Positions 49,864 through 58,777 of a DNA stretch of 64,000 bases are shown here, piece after piece. Positions within the stretch are counted from its first letter, which is position 1, and each line of letters starts with the position of its first letter. The notes under the pieces are model-generated. The model ran no database searches and was not told the DNA's origin. It worked only from the letters and a program-made list of their open reading frames with translations. This DNA is from an uncultured Methanoregula sp. (GTDB taxonomy: Archaea; Halobacteriota; Methanomicrobia; Methanomicrobiales; Methanospirillaceae), in assembly GCF_963677065.1 (NCBI RefSeq), contig NZ_OY781872.1, positions 1,483,419 to 1,547,418 on the forward strand. Direction: 5' to 3'. The translations under genes and the position numbers were made by a program.

Positions 49864-51381
49864 TTATGGATTATTGGTTTTCAATAATGTTTTCAGTTCC
49901 TTGAGGCTTTTCTGGATTTCATTTTCCAGTGTCTCAATTTTCTCAATGATTATTTCAGGCTTTTCGTAATGGACTTCTTCGTACTCAATTTCCTTGTAAC
50001 GCGAGATGGACAGATCAAATCCATTCTCCTTGATCTCGCTGATCGGTACAAAGAAACATTTTCCTTTCCGGTCCGTGAGATTCTCTTTCTTCCTGTTGCG
50101 GAAGTGTGAGATGATATCCGGAATATCTCCTTTACCATCAATGAATGTCCGCTTGTCATCGAGCGAGTACCCGTCCGCGTCCATATCATAGAACCAGACG
50201 CTTTCTGTTGACCCGCCTTTTGTAAAGAGGATCACGGCTGTAGAAACACCGGCATAGGGCTTGAAGATACCGGATGGCATGGAGACGATGCCTTCAAGCT
50301 GGCACTGTTCCAGCAGGATCTGCCGGAGTTTTTTGTGGGCATTGGAGCTGCCGAACAGAACGCCGTCCGGAACAATGACTGCGCACTTCCCGCCAATCTG
50401 GAGGAGGTGAATCATCCGCTCGACAAAGAGGAGTTCGGTCTTGGTGGTCTGGATGGTGAGGGAATCGTTGATGTCGCTCTTGTCGATACTCCCCTTGAAT
50501 GGCGGGTTTGCGAGAACAACAGTATACCGATCGTTTTCCACAAAACCTTTGGAGAGCGTGTCCCGCTGGGCAACCTGGGGCGCTTTGATCCCGTGGAGCA
50601 CCATGTTCATGAGCGAGATCCGAACCATCGTATTATCGAAATCGTACCCGTAGAACGTTTCCTTCCAGAGTTTGTCCCAGTGCTTCGGGTTAGCAATCTT
50701 GTCGCCGAGAATATTGTGATATTCTCCGTCCGGATCCACTTCAACCTTGTCCGGGCTCGTGTATTTTTTGAGGATATATTCGTAGGAATTGACGAGGAAA
50801 CCGGCCGTACCGCAGGCAGGGTCGCAGATCCGGTCGTTGATGTCCGGGTCGACAAGCTCGACCATCATCCGGATAATATGCCGGGGCGTTCGGAACTGGC
50901 CGTTTTTGCCAGCGGTTGAGAGCTGGGAGAGAAGGTACTCGTAGATGTCGCCTTGTGTGTCCCGGTTCTGGGCGGATATCTTCATCTCATCGATGATCGT
51001 GACCGCTTCCTGCAATAACGAAGGTTTTGGGATCAGGAAGACGGCGTCTTTCATGTGCCGGGCAAAGAGTGTCTTCTCGCCATTGTGGATGTTCTTGATG
51101 AACGGGAATGCTTCATCCCGGACATGGACGAGCATTTTTTCAGCAGAGTAATGTTTCCAGTGGGACCACCGGCAATCCATCTGTCCCTCATAGATGGAAG
51201 TGTACGGGAGTCCTTTTGCCTTTGCCCGCTTCTCCTCGAATGAGTCCATATCTTCGAGACGGTTCATGAAGATGAGGTAAGACATCTGCTCGATGGACTG
51301 GAGCGGGTTACTCATGCCTCCGCTCCAGAACTTGTCCCAGAGGGAATCGATCTTGGATTTGAGTTCAGGGGCGAGGCGCAT
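49864..51381 (-). CDS. hsdM: Type I restriction-modification DNA methyltransferase subunit
   Basis: 505 residues. N-terminal HsdM helical domain (LWDKFWSGGMSNPLQSIEQMSYLIFMNRLEDMD), then the N6-adenine methylase: RTPRHIIRMMVELVDP, SAM motif ICDPACGTAGFLVNSYEYIL and catalytic VVLANPPFKGS. The C terminus is a coiled region EKIETLENEIQKSLKELK that contacts HsdS. It methylates adenine in the site chosen by HsdS to protect host DNA. The gene is separated from hsdS by four other genes, unusual for a type I operon. Confidence 0.93.
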   Translation of the reverse strand: MRLAPELKSKIDSLWDKFWSGGMSNPLQSIEQMSYLIFMNRLEDMDSFEEKRAKAKGLPYTSIYEGQMDCRWSHWKHYSAEKMLVHVRDEAFPFIKNIHNGEKTLFARHMKDAVFLIPKPSLLQEAVTIIDEMKISAQNRDTQGDIYEYLLSQLSTAGKNGQFRTPRHIIRMMVELVDPDINDRICDPACGTAGFLVNSYEYILKKYTSPDKVEVDPDGEYHNILGDKIANPKHWDKLWKETFYGYDFDNTMVRISLMNMVLHGIKAPQVAQRDTLSKGFVENDRYTVVLANPPFKGSIDKSDINDSLTIQTTKTELLFVERMIHLLQIGGKCAVIVPDGVLFGSSNAHKKLRQILLEQCQLEGIVSMPSGIFKPYAGVSTAVILFTKGGSTESVWFYDMDADGYSLDDKRTFIDGKGDIPDIISHFRNRKKENLTDRKGKCFFVPISEIKENGFDLSISRYKEIEYEEVHYEKPEIIIEKIETLENEIQKSLKELKTLLKTNNP

Positions 51382-51487
51382 GGATTGTTCCGGTTAGTGG
51401 TTGGGTGGGAAATGGATTAAGAGATGTCGATATTATGACTGGGGTGAATCAATTTATCAATCCTGAATGCCTGATTAAAAAAAAGGG

Positions 51488-51913
51488 TTAGAGCGTTACA
51501 GCGCCCTTTTCTCTCAGATAATTCCCGGGACCGCTTGCAACAAATGACGCTGTCAGGATCTGCTCAAGAGCTTCCTGCGTCTTTGGTTTTTCATCCTCAA
51601 ATGCATCTGCCAGCATAAGCAGTCCTTTTTGGAGGGCATTGAAGATTTTTTCATCGAGTACTACGTTGTTATCCCCAGTTTTTAGCATCCGTACCCGCTC
51701 TAGGAGAGCCTGGTAACTTGCATTGAGAACAAAATCTGCAAGTAATACATCCCTTGAGAAGGAATACCGGTACGTACGGCTGGTGATCCCGTAAGCCGCG
51801 GAGAAATAATAAATTTTTTTCTCGGGGTCTTTTGATTCTTTCATAAGCCGGGCAACTTCGCGGAGTTCCGTAACCAATTCCTTTCTGAAGAAGTTCTCTC
51901 TCTCTTTTATCAT
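51488..51913 (-). CDS. Helical protein of the RM insert, unknown function
   Basis: 141 residues, all-helical in appearance: RENFFRKELVTELREVARLMKE, AAYGITSRTYRYSFSRDVLLADFVLNASYQALLERV, ALQKGLLMLADAFED. No cysteine and no membrane part. It overlaps the upstream wHTH gene by 4 bases, the usual arrangement of a regulator and partner, e.g. toxin-antitoxin-like pairs. I do not recognise the family. It sits just before hsdM on the same transcript. Confidence 0.7.
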   Translation of the reverse strand: MIKERENFFRKELVTELREVARLMKESKDPEKKIYYFSAAYGITSRTYRYSFSRDVLLADFVLNASYQALLERVRMLKTGDNNVVLDEKIFNALQKGLLMLADAFEDEKPKTQEALEQILTASFVASGPGNYLREKGAVTL

Positions 51914-52452
51914 GATGCACCACTTCCAGTCGGTATTTGCGGAAAAACAGCCGTCAAATTATAAGGCTTTGCGATTTCTATCTCTTTCTTTTGCTTCGAA
52001 TCATCCCACCAGCGTTGTGAGCCGGAAGATCCCGGTAAATCCATACGGATTATCCCGCCATCGAGATCCTGTCGGACTGTTACCTTTTCAGCGCCGGTCT
52101 TTTGTCTTTCTATTGTGGCGATTCGCATACGCTTTTCATGTGTCTTCTCGATCTCCTTGAATTTCTCTTCCCCTATTATGGACTCGATAAGCGAGTTGTC
52201 AAAATCTTCAAGGCGTTTTATTAAAGGCGATTCTTCATTGATGGAATAATACCAAGTCCGCCCCTCTTTTCGGATCTTCACCATTTTTCTTTCAGAGAAT
52301 CTTTTCATCGCTTTTGAAATGGATTGCCGTGTGAGCTTTACTTCTTCTATCAAATCAGCCATCTTGAATTCTATTCCGTACATGGGCAACAGGAACTGCA
52401 GAAGTCGGGTCTCGCAGGTGTCGCCGAATAAACCCTCAAACGGTTGTTGCAT
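51910..52452 (-). CDS. Winged-helix regulator of the RM insert
   Basis: 180 residues. Residues about 1-90 are a winged helix (GDTCETRLLQFLLPMYGIEFKMADLIEEV, KLTRQSISKAMKRFSERKMV, wing IRKEGRTWYYSINEESPLIKRL). After a helical linker (KFKEIEKTHEKRMRIATIER) the last 60 residues are polar and low in hydrophobic residues. Starts at MQQPF. It is coupled to the helical protein gene by a 4-base overlap. Likely regulates the restriction operon or this gene pair. Confidence 0.75.
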   Translation of the reverse strand: MQQPFEGLFGDTCETRLLQFLLPMYGIEFKMADLIEEVKLTRQSISKAMKRFSERKMVKIRKEGRTWYYSINEESPLIKRLEDFDNSLIESIIGEEKFKEIEKTHEKRMRIATIERQKTGAEKVTVRQDLDGGIIRMDLPGSSGSQRWWDDSKQKKEIEIAKPYNLTAVFPQIPTGSGAS

Positions 52453-52596
52453 TATAACCACATTTTTTCAATGATGCCACGTTATGTCCTATCAATCATG
52501 TGTGACAAATTCTAAGCATTCTTGAAATTTACTTCCATGATGTATGTATACATTGTATTAAAGTATTGTTAAAAAAAGTTAACAGTAATGGCAATA

Positions 52597-52896
52597 TCAA
52601 TCTAGATGGTGGACTCTGCCTCCCCCAAGGGGGGTAACATTGTATCCGTGACTTTTCAGGACAGAGTATGCTTTGCCGAGATCCAGAATGTAATATTTTA
52701 GTTCTTTTTTTCTGATGGTTGCAATGTATGCCTTGTTTTTCAAGTGCGTAATAGCTTCGTCAAAATCTTGATCATATTTTGTACGAAGAATACTTTCGAG
52801 CATATCATTGTGATAGCCAGCGTCACTTCTGAAACTTTTCCTACGCCATAATAAATAGAGTATGTGAACTTCCATATCGGTCAGATCACATGCCAT
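52597..52896 (-). CDS. Small winged-helix-like protein of the RM insert
   Basis: 99 residues, AT-rich gene. MACDLTDMEVHILYLLWRR, then LESILRTKYDQDFDEAITHLKNKAYIATIRKKELKYYILD reads as a winged helix. The start at 52896 has CCTTTATAAC on the minus strand at 52920-52929, placing it as a leaderless mRNA; an ATG at 52950 would add 18 hydrophobic residues and also has a TATA-like run upstream. The unit would have its own promoter inside the RM operon. Confidence 0.6.
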   Translation of the reverse strand: MACDLTDMEVHILYLLWRRKSFRSDAGYHNDMLESILRTKYDQDFDEAITHLKNKAYIATIRKKELKYYILDLGKAYSVLKSHGYNVTPLGGGRVHHLD

Positions 52897-53041
52897 AATC
52901 AATGATATGTGTTTGAATGTTATAAAGGCAATATTTTCAATGATTGCCATTGTATAATATCCAAATCAAAAAAATAAATTAATTCTCGGCATAATTATTC
53001 CGAGAAGGAAAAAAACTCCGTAATAATTAAAAGTTATTTTT

Positions 53042-53425
53042 TTATTCGTGATAGTGATCCCTTTCTATCGTTTTCTCAATGTATCTTTTCTCCGCATACT
53101 TTTCTAAAAACCATGCAACTAGGTCCAAAACAACGCCAATTATCGCCCCATAAATGTCAGCGATATAATATCCAAGAATTGGAGATCCTATCAGAATTAC
53201 AACCAAGACAATTTTTAATGGCCAATTTACAATCTTCCTTTCATTGCTTTGTTCTTTTTGTCTAGTTATATCTAATGAACATGATACATCCACAGTCTCA
53301 GAAACATCTATTGTGATTATTTTTGTTTTATTTCCACACTTAGGACAGGAATCCTTTATTGCAGTTAGAAATTCATAATCGCACTTCATGCACTTGACAG
53401 TTTCTTTCTCGGGAGAACTACTCAT
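53042..53425 (-). CDS. Zinc-ribbon membrane protein of the RM insert
   Basis: 127 residues. N-terminal zinc ribbon (KCMKCDYEFLTAIKDSCPKCGNK), middle polar segment, then two hydrophobic helices (WPLKIVLVVILIGSPILGYYIADI and YGAIIGVVLDLVAWFLEKYA) and a basic/acidic tail. Start MSSSPEKE is 2 bases after the hsdS stop. AT-rich and low in GC relative to hsdR. A small membrane protein in a restriction locus is an unusual presence, with no known RM role that I can name. Confidence 0.68.
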   Translation of the reverse strand: MSSSPEKETVKCMKCDYEFLTAIKDSCPKCGNKTKIITIDVSETVDVSCSLDITRQKEQSNERKIVNWPLKIVLVVILIGSPILGYYIADIYGAIIGVVLDLVAWFLEKYAEKRYIEKTIERDHYHE

Positions 53426-53427
53426 AT

Positions 53428-54630
53428 TCACGCCACCAGTTCCCCGGCAAACGCCCTCTGCATGAGCCCCTCGCACAACCCTTCGATCTCTTTTCCCGAT
53501 GCCGCCTGTCGCTCACGAATTCGCTCCACTTCCTGCACGATTCGGGCGAACTGTTGCTGGAGGGCGAGCGGAGGAAGGGGGATTTTGAATTGTTTTATCT
53601 CAACAAGATGGAGATCAGGAACACCAATTCCGCTAATTCTGTTTTGGGCCTGGCGATAAACGAAGTCTGAATTAATGCAATGTTTCAGATAATATGGATC
53701 CACGAGGTCAAATTTTGGTTTTAGTAGAGCTAAACTCACAAATATGCTAAATTCCGTTTCAACATCTACAATTTCTGCAATCCCATAATTGACGCCGACC
53801 TTTGTCAAGAGAATATCGCCTTTTTCTGGCTTAGATCTTTTAGTAATGTATTGGTGTTCAGATTCTGAGATATATTTCACATCGTCAAAATCCAGGTAGC
53901 CTTTTGTTAAATTTCTCACGGATAAAAAAGGAACGCCCTTCGCGATATACTCAGGAGTGACATGTGTACCATCGGTAATTTTCGTGCAAATATTTTCTAA
54001 CTTAACCAGATTCCATCCGTTCTCATTAACAGAAAGATCACCAAACATCTCCCGGAACGCGCTCTGCAATAATGCCCCCATCAGTGCGTCCGCCTCCTGC
54101 CGCTGTTGCTTCACCGCCTTTGTTTGTTCGAGAACGGCAACGATTTGATTCTGTATTGGGAGAGGAGGAAGGGGGATCTCAATTTTAGACAGTTTTTGAG
54201 AATTGACATTTTCCTGACCTGCGCCAACTTTCTGTTTTTCGATTTGGTTCCAGTAATGAGGAGATTGGAAAAAGTAGTAAATAAATTTTTGATTTACATT
54301 TTTTTTCAAAATTACACGGATTAGATATGAAGCAAAAACGGACTCCGGAATATTCCCCTCGATAAGGAAACTTTTTCCAACCGTGGCGCCTGTTCGTGCA
54401 AAAACCAGATCCCCGGATTTGAGCAAATAATTTGGAAGATCCTTTTCGGAAATATTGCAGGAGGGAACGGTTGCCCAATTAACATTATTATCCTGAATAT
54501 CGGTTATTCGAAGAAGTCTTGGGCCGGTTTTATTTTTTTCTGCACTTGCAGTATACCCGTAATGGATTCTTTCGGAAATTTCCCCTAACTTTGTCCATTC
54601 CCACCCCTCCGGCAGCTCCCTTTCCCCCAT
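53428..54630 (-). CDS. hsdS: Type I restriction-modification specificity subunit
   Basis: 400 residues, two half-repeats, each a target recognition domain followed by a helical conserved region. TRD1 starts at ELPEGWEWTKLGEISERI and is followed by LPPLPIQNQIVAVLEQTKAVKQQRQEADALMGALLQSAF; TRD2 starts NENGWNLVKLENICTK and ends in LPPLALQQQFARIVQEVERIRERQAASGKEIEGLCEGLMQRAFAGEL. The two recognise the halves of a bipartite site. The TRD DNA is strongly AT-rich compared with the conserved regions, a sign of exchange of recognition domains. The start joins directly to the stop of hsdR. Confidence 0.93.
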   Translation of the reverse strand: MGERELPEGWEWTKLGEISERIHYGYTASAEKNKTGPRLLRITDIQDNNVNWATVPSCNISEKDLPNYLLKSGDLVFARTGATVGKSFLIEGNIPESVFASYLIRVILKKNVNQKFIYYFFQSPHYWNQIEKQKVGAGQENVNSQKLSKIEIPLPPLPIQNQIVAVLEQTKAVKQQRQEADALMGALLQSAFREMFGDLSVNENGWNLVKLENICTKITDGTHVTPEYIAKGVPFLSVRNLTKGYLDFDDVKYISESEHQYITKRSKPEKGDILLTKVGVNYGIAEIVDVETEFSIFVSLALLKPKFDLVDPYYLKHCINSDFVYRQAQNRISGIGVPDLHLVEIKQFKIPLPPLALQQQFARIVQEVERIRERQAASGKEIEGLCEGLMQRAFAGELVA

Positions 54631-57465
54631 CTATGCCACCCCTGCCGATAACTCCCGCTCAACCCGCGAACAGATCCCCTCAAACACCTTCAGCTCTTCA
54701 GTTGAGAACATCGGCTCCGGTGCATTCCCCAAAGTAATAAACGGCGGCTCCCAGAAGTCGGCGTACGTGATGTGCTTCTTGGTTGCAAAAACCGACTCGA
54801 CCATGCGGATAAAGTTGAGCTGGTCGGCCGAATAGTGTTTGTTGTTCTCGATCATGTACGTCTGGAACGCATCCCGGATCCGGTCCGTCGGGTTGGCCTC
54901 GCCGTACATCCCGAGCACCCGCTTGATAAACGAGACAAGGATGCTCTCGGTACTGGTCACGGCCTTGCCGAGTTCCGCGCTGTTCTTCGCGAGGTCGGGG
55001 CCGAATATTGTGGCTTCGAGCTGCTGGAGATCGGCTTCCGAAAGCACTTCGTCGCGGGCGATCTTCTGGATCACGGGGCTGTCGGCCGCGATCTTCTTTA
55101 TCCGGTCCTCGACATGCTCCCGGTACTTGGTGATGTAGGTCTGCTCTTTCTCGCCGAGCATCTGGATGAGTTTCCGCATCTCGATCCGGTCGCCCATGTC
55201 GATGACAATGGTCTGCTGCGGCTCTTTTCTCATATAGGGCATCAGCGGCGAGAGTTCATCGAGCATCTGTTGGGCCGATTCGTACGTGACCGAGGTCCAG
55301 AACGATTTCGAGAGCACCTCGCGGATGAACGCCTCGTGTTCCTGCACTTTGTTGATCGTCAGGGGCAGGCATTCGACCATGCCGCCAATCAGGAGCTTCT
55401 GCCGCTCGATCTCGCCCGCGTCATTGCGGAGGATCGCGTGCCTGAGCTGCTCGCACCGGAGCGAGAAGATCGCGGTGTTCAGGTTCACGTCCTGCTGGTA
55501 CCGCATCAGGGGCATGATCTTCTGGGTCAGGAACTGGAGCGGGTCGACGGCTACATTGTCCCAGAGGTGCGGGGAGAGGGCTTTTTTGATCTCCTCTTTG
55601 TTGTCGCGGATGCTCACGGAATCCGGGGGAAGCGAGCGGATATCCGAAAGGATCTGCTCCTTCACCTGCGCTGCCCGCACAGCATCGCCATGGTCCCGGA
55701 GGAGCGCGAGCTGCTTGATCCGGGAGAGGAAGATCCGGTTCGTGATAGCTTCCGGCGATTCGTTCTTCACGCCGTCAGGGTTCATCTGCCAGTACTCGAA
55801 GTTGTTCCAGAAGTCAAAGACCTGGAAATATTCCTTCTTTCCCTCCGGCAGCCACACGGGATGCGTGCAGGCGCTGTTGGCCCGGGTTCCCCGGCCAAGC
55901 ATCTGCCAGAACTTGATCTTCGAGAATACGGGCTTGGCAAAGACCAGGTTACAGACCTCGGGCACATCGATGCCCGTATCCAGCATGTCCACCGAGATTG
56001 CGACCCGGGGCATTGACTCATTCGTGAACGTTCGGATGAGCTCTTCCGCCCGGGAATCTTCCGATACAATGGTCCGGGCAAGCGTGCCCCTGTACTCGGG
56101 ATAGAGCGAGTCGAACGCTTCCTGGATGCGGTACGCGTGCTTCTTGGAGATCGCAAAGATGATCGACTTTGCCGGCAGCGTTCCGGTCTGGTCCGAAAGC
56201 GCATTCTCCATAAACTCGCGGACGATCGCTTCCGAGGTTCCCTTCACGGCGACTTTCTTCTCCAGTTCCGTTCCCTCGAAATCGATCTCGTCGGGATCGA
56301 TACCCTGTTCCAGCAGTTTCGCCCGCTCGCCTTCCGGGAGATCCTGTCGCCGTACTCCCGCGATCTGGAAATGCGTCTGGGCCCCAAGGATGCTCCTGCG
56401 GAAATCCACAAGCACCCCGTCTCTCACCGCTTCATCGTACGAGTACAGCGCAGTGGGTGATCCGTCGTGACATTCGAAGAACCGGAGGGTGTCCTTCTCG
56501 ATGATCTCCGAAGGGGTGGCGGTGAGGCCGATCTGGATCGCATCGAAGTACGTGAACACGTCCTTCCACTTGTTGTAGATCGAGCGGTGCGCCTCGTCTG
56601 AGATGATCAGGTCGAATTCGCCCGGCGAGAGCCGGAACTGCCCGTTTGCGTCCTTGTCCAGATAGATCTCCTGGAATGTCTGGATCGTGGAGACGTACAG
56701 CCGCTTGCTCTTGTCGTACCGGCCGGCATAAATCGTGTCCTTTCCCTCTTCCGGGAAAAATGCCTTGAACCCCTTGTTCATCGCCTGGTTCCGCAGCGCT
56801 TTCCGGTCCGCAAGGAAGAGGACTTTCTGCACAAGGCCTTTCTCCATTAAGACTTTGACAATGGCCATCGCAACCCGGGTCTTCCCGGTGCCCGTTGCCA
56901 TAACGATGAGCCCTTTCCGGTGCCCCTTCTGGAGATGCTCAACGACCCGTTTGACGCATTCAATTCCTTTCGCCCGGTCGACAATGGCTGTATCGACACT
57001 GACAGGCGCGTTTGCATCCTGCGTCCTTTGGAACCGGAGCCGCTCCAGGTCGCCCTGCGCATAGAACCCCTTCACTTCCCGTGGGCTGTAACGTTCCCGG
57101 TCCCAGAACACGATCCGGTACCCGTTCGAGAGAAAGATGAAAACATCCCGGCCGGTCTGGCGTTTGATGTCGTCGGCATACATCTCGGCCTGTTTCTGGC
57201 CGGTGAGGGGATCTTTTGTTGTCCGTTTCGCCTCAATGATCGCAAGCGGGGCGCCGAAACTGTCGAGCAGCAGGTAATCGACGTACTTGCTCTCAAGATC
57301 ATTTTTCAGCGTCTCGGAAACGGTCTTGTACTGTTTTGTGACAAAATCAGACTGTTTGGTATCGACTTCCGAAATAACACGGGACCGATCAAAAACAGGC
57401 CATCCCTGCTCCTGTAAGAGGACATCAATCATCTCCAGCCGTGTCCGGAATTCATTGCGATCCAA
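54631..57465 (-). CDS. hsdR: Type I restriction enzyme R subunit
   Basis: 944 residues. N-terminal PD-(D/E)xK nuclease with D-x13 followed by LAIIEAKRT near 70; superfamily 2 motor with Walker A VMATGTGKTRVA near 190 and DEAH box IISDEAHRS near 285; SAT-like GLTATPSE, DTGIDVPEV and LGRGTRA motifs. The C-terminal half is helical and binds HsdM/S. It translocates DNA and cuts unmodified DNA. The start is TTG at 57465, supported by GAGGGT 5 bases before it; the next ATG is 11 codons later. First gene of the operon. Confidence 0.94.
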   Translation of the reverse strand: MDRNEFRTRLEMIDVLLQEQGWPVFDRSRVISEVDTKQSDFVTKQYKTVSETLKNDLESKYVDYLLLDSFGAPLAIIEAKRTTKDPLTGQKQAEMYADDIKRQTGRDVFIFLSNGYRIVFWDRERYSPREVKGFYAQGDLERLRFQRTQDANAPVSVDTAIVDRAKGIECVKRVVEHLQKGHRKGLIVMATGTGKTRVAMAIVKVLMEKGLVQKVLFLADRKALRNQAMNKGFKAFFPEEGKDTIYAGRYDKSKRLYVSTIQTFQEIYLDKDANGQFRLSPGEFDLIISDEAHRSIYNKWKDVFTYFDAIQIGLTATPSEIIEKDTLRFFECHDGSPTALYSYDEAVRDGVLVDFRRSILGAQTHFQIAGVRRQDLPEGERAKLLEQGIDPDEIDFEGTELEKKVAVKGTSEAIVREFMENALSDQTGTLPAKSIIFAISKKHAYRIQEAFDSLYPEYRGTLARTIVSEDSRAEELIRTFTNESMPRVAISVDMLDTGIDVPEVCNLVFAKPVFSKIKFWQMLGRGTRANSACTHPVWLPEGKKEYFQVFDFWNNFEYWQMNPDGVKNESPEAITNRIFLSRIKQLALLRDHGDAVRAAQVKEQILSDIRSLPPDSVSIRDNKEEIKKALSPHLWDNVAVDPLQFLTQKIMPLMRYQQDVNLNTAIFSLRCEQLRHAILRNDAGEIERQKLLIGGMVECLPLTINKVQEHEAFIREVLSKSFWTSVTYESAQQMLDELSPLMPYMRKEPQQTIVIDMGDRIEMRKLIQMLGEKEQTYITKYREHVEDRIKKIAADSPVIQKIARDEVLSEADLQQLEATIFGPDLAKNSAELGKAVTSTESILVSFIKRVLGMYGEANPTDRIRDAFQTYMIENNKHYSADQLNFIRMVESVFATKKHITYADFWEPPFITLGNAPEPMFSTEELKVFEGICSRVERELSAGVA

Positions 57466-57701
57466 AATTGACCCTCAATATATTTGCCGTATAATACCCA
57501 TTCGGGATGAAGCACTATGAAGGTTGCGGGTTTTATCCGCAGACTTTAACCTACATAAACCACTCCCATGTTCTCCACCCGGCCGCCAACCATTGCGGCC
57601 TCAGGCCTTGCCGGGAATAAATCCGAGAATTAATAACCGCCCGCCAGAAACGAATAGCAATACGGTTTCCGCTGTGCAGAAACTGATAATGAGGATCTCA
57701 C

Positions 57702-58580
57702 ATGAACAAGAACCTGACATTAATCCTGGCCATCGCCGCCGCCCTCTGCCTCGTGCTCGCAGCAGGGTGCACCGGTACTGCCGGTACCGCAAATGCCTGC
57801 CCGCCCGCTGCCTCCCAGGCCGGCCTGAAGACCTACACGCCGGTCAACATCAATGCAACGCCCATCCAGTACAAAGAGATCAACGGCGTGAAACTCGCGT
57901 ACCGGGAATTCGGGTCCGGCGAGCCCCTGCTGATGATCACGGGATTCGGCAATACCATGGACGGGTGGAACGGGACGTTCATCGGCATCCTTGCCTCGAA
58001 ATACCATGTCTACATCTACGATCCCCGGGGAATGGGATACAGCAGCGACTCGAACAGCACGCCCGTCTTATCCCAGTACTCCGACGATGCCGCGTCACTG
58101 ATCAAATCTCTGGGGTACGACAGCATGCACGTGTACGGGGTCTCCATGGGATCCTCGACCGCCCAGCAGCTGGTGATCGATCATCCCGAGCGCGTCAACA
58201 AGCTGGTCCTGGATTCGGTGACCTACAGCATCCGGCTTCCCGATACAAAACTCCTGCTTGCGCTCAATGAAAATATCAGTGTCAATCCCACCCAGTCGGC
58301 AGGTACACGGAAGGAGGCCCAGGCCAACCTTGCCTGGAACGGCTCCTGGGACAAGTTGTCCGGCATCCACAAGGATGTCATGCTCGTCGAGGGAACCGAG
58401 GATATCCTGACTCCCGATCCCATCTCGGTCAAGATGGCCGGGCAGATCAACGGCTCGTGGGTGGTGCGGTTCAAAGGCCTTCCGCACTTCGGATCCCGGT
58501 ATGCCCCGGTCCAGTACGGGGAGAATGCCCTCTATTTCCTCGGGATGAACGAGTCCCCCCTCGGCCCGAAACCCTTTTAA
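57702..58580 (+). CDS. Lipoprotein alpha/beta hydrolase
   Basis: 292 residues. Signal with lipobox LVLAAGC (Cys22), then an alpha/beta hydrolase fold: oxyanion stretch LLMITGFGNTMDGWNG, nucleophile elbow YGVSMGSSTAQ (catalytic Ser), acid in EGTEDILTPD and His in GLPHFGSRYAP. All three catalytic residues are in place. It is anchored outside the membrane by lipid. Substrate unknown: esters or peroxides. ATG preceded by GAGGATCTC. Divergent from hsdR. Confidence 0.87.
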   Translation: MNKNLTLILAIAAALCLVLAAGCTGTAGTANACPPAASQAGLKTYTPVNINATPIQYKEINGVKLAYREFGSGEPLLMITGFGNTMDGWNGTFIGILASKYHVYIYDPRGMGYSSDSNSTPVLSQYSDDAASLIKSLGYDSMHVYGVSMGSSTAQQLVIDHPERVNKLVLDSVTYSIRLPDTKLLLALNENISVNPTQSAGTRKEAQANLAWNGSWDKLSGIHKDVMLVEGTEDILTPDPISVKMAGQINGSWVVRFKGLPHFGSRYAPVQYGENALYFLGMNESPLGPKPF

Positions 58581-58777
58581 AACGGATCCGGGAACTTTTT
58601 TCCCTTCCTCCCGGCCGCGTTCTTTTTTGCATGTATGTGGATTAAAAAAAGTGCTGCCGGGGAGATCCCGGGCCGAAGAGAAAAACCCCCTCTCCCTTGA
58701 AAACTCCCTGGCGGAATACCCGGGTAAGCCCGGATGATCCTGCGGAGAATTGCCTGGTACAGGCTGCTAAAAACCGC

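Noticed and set aside
54772..56016. A 414-codon open frame opposite hsdR
   Set aside because: Antisense shadow; composition Val/Leu/Asp/Arg-biased without recognisable domains.
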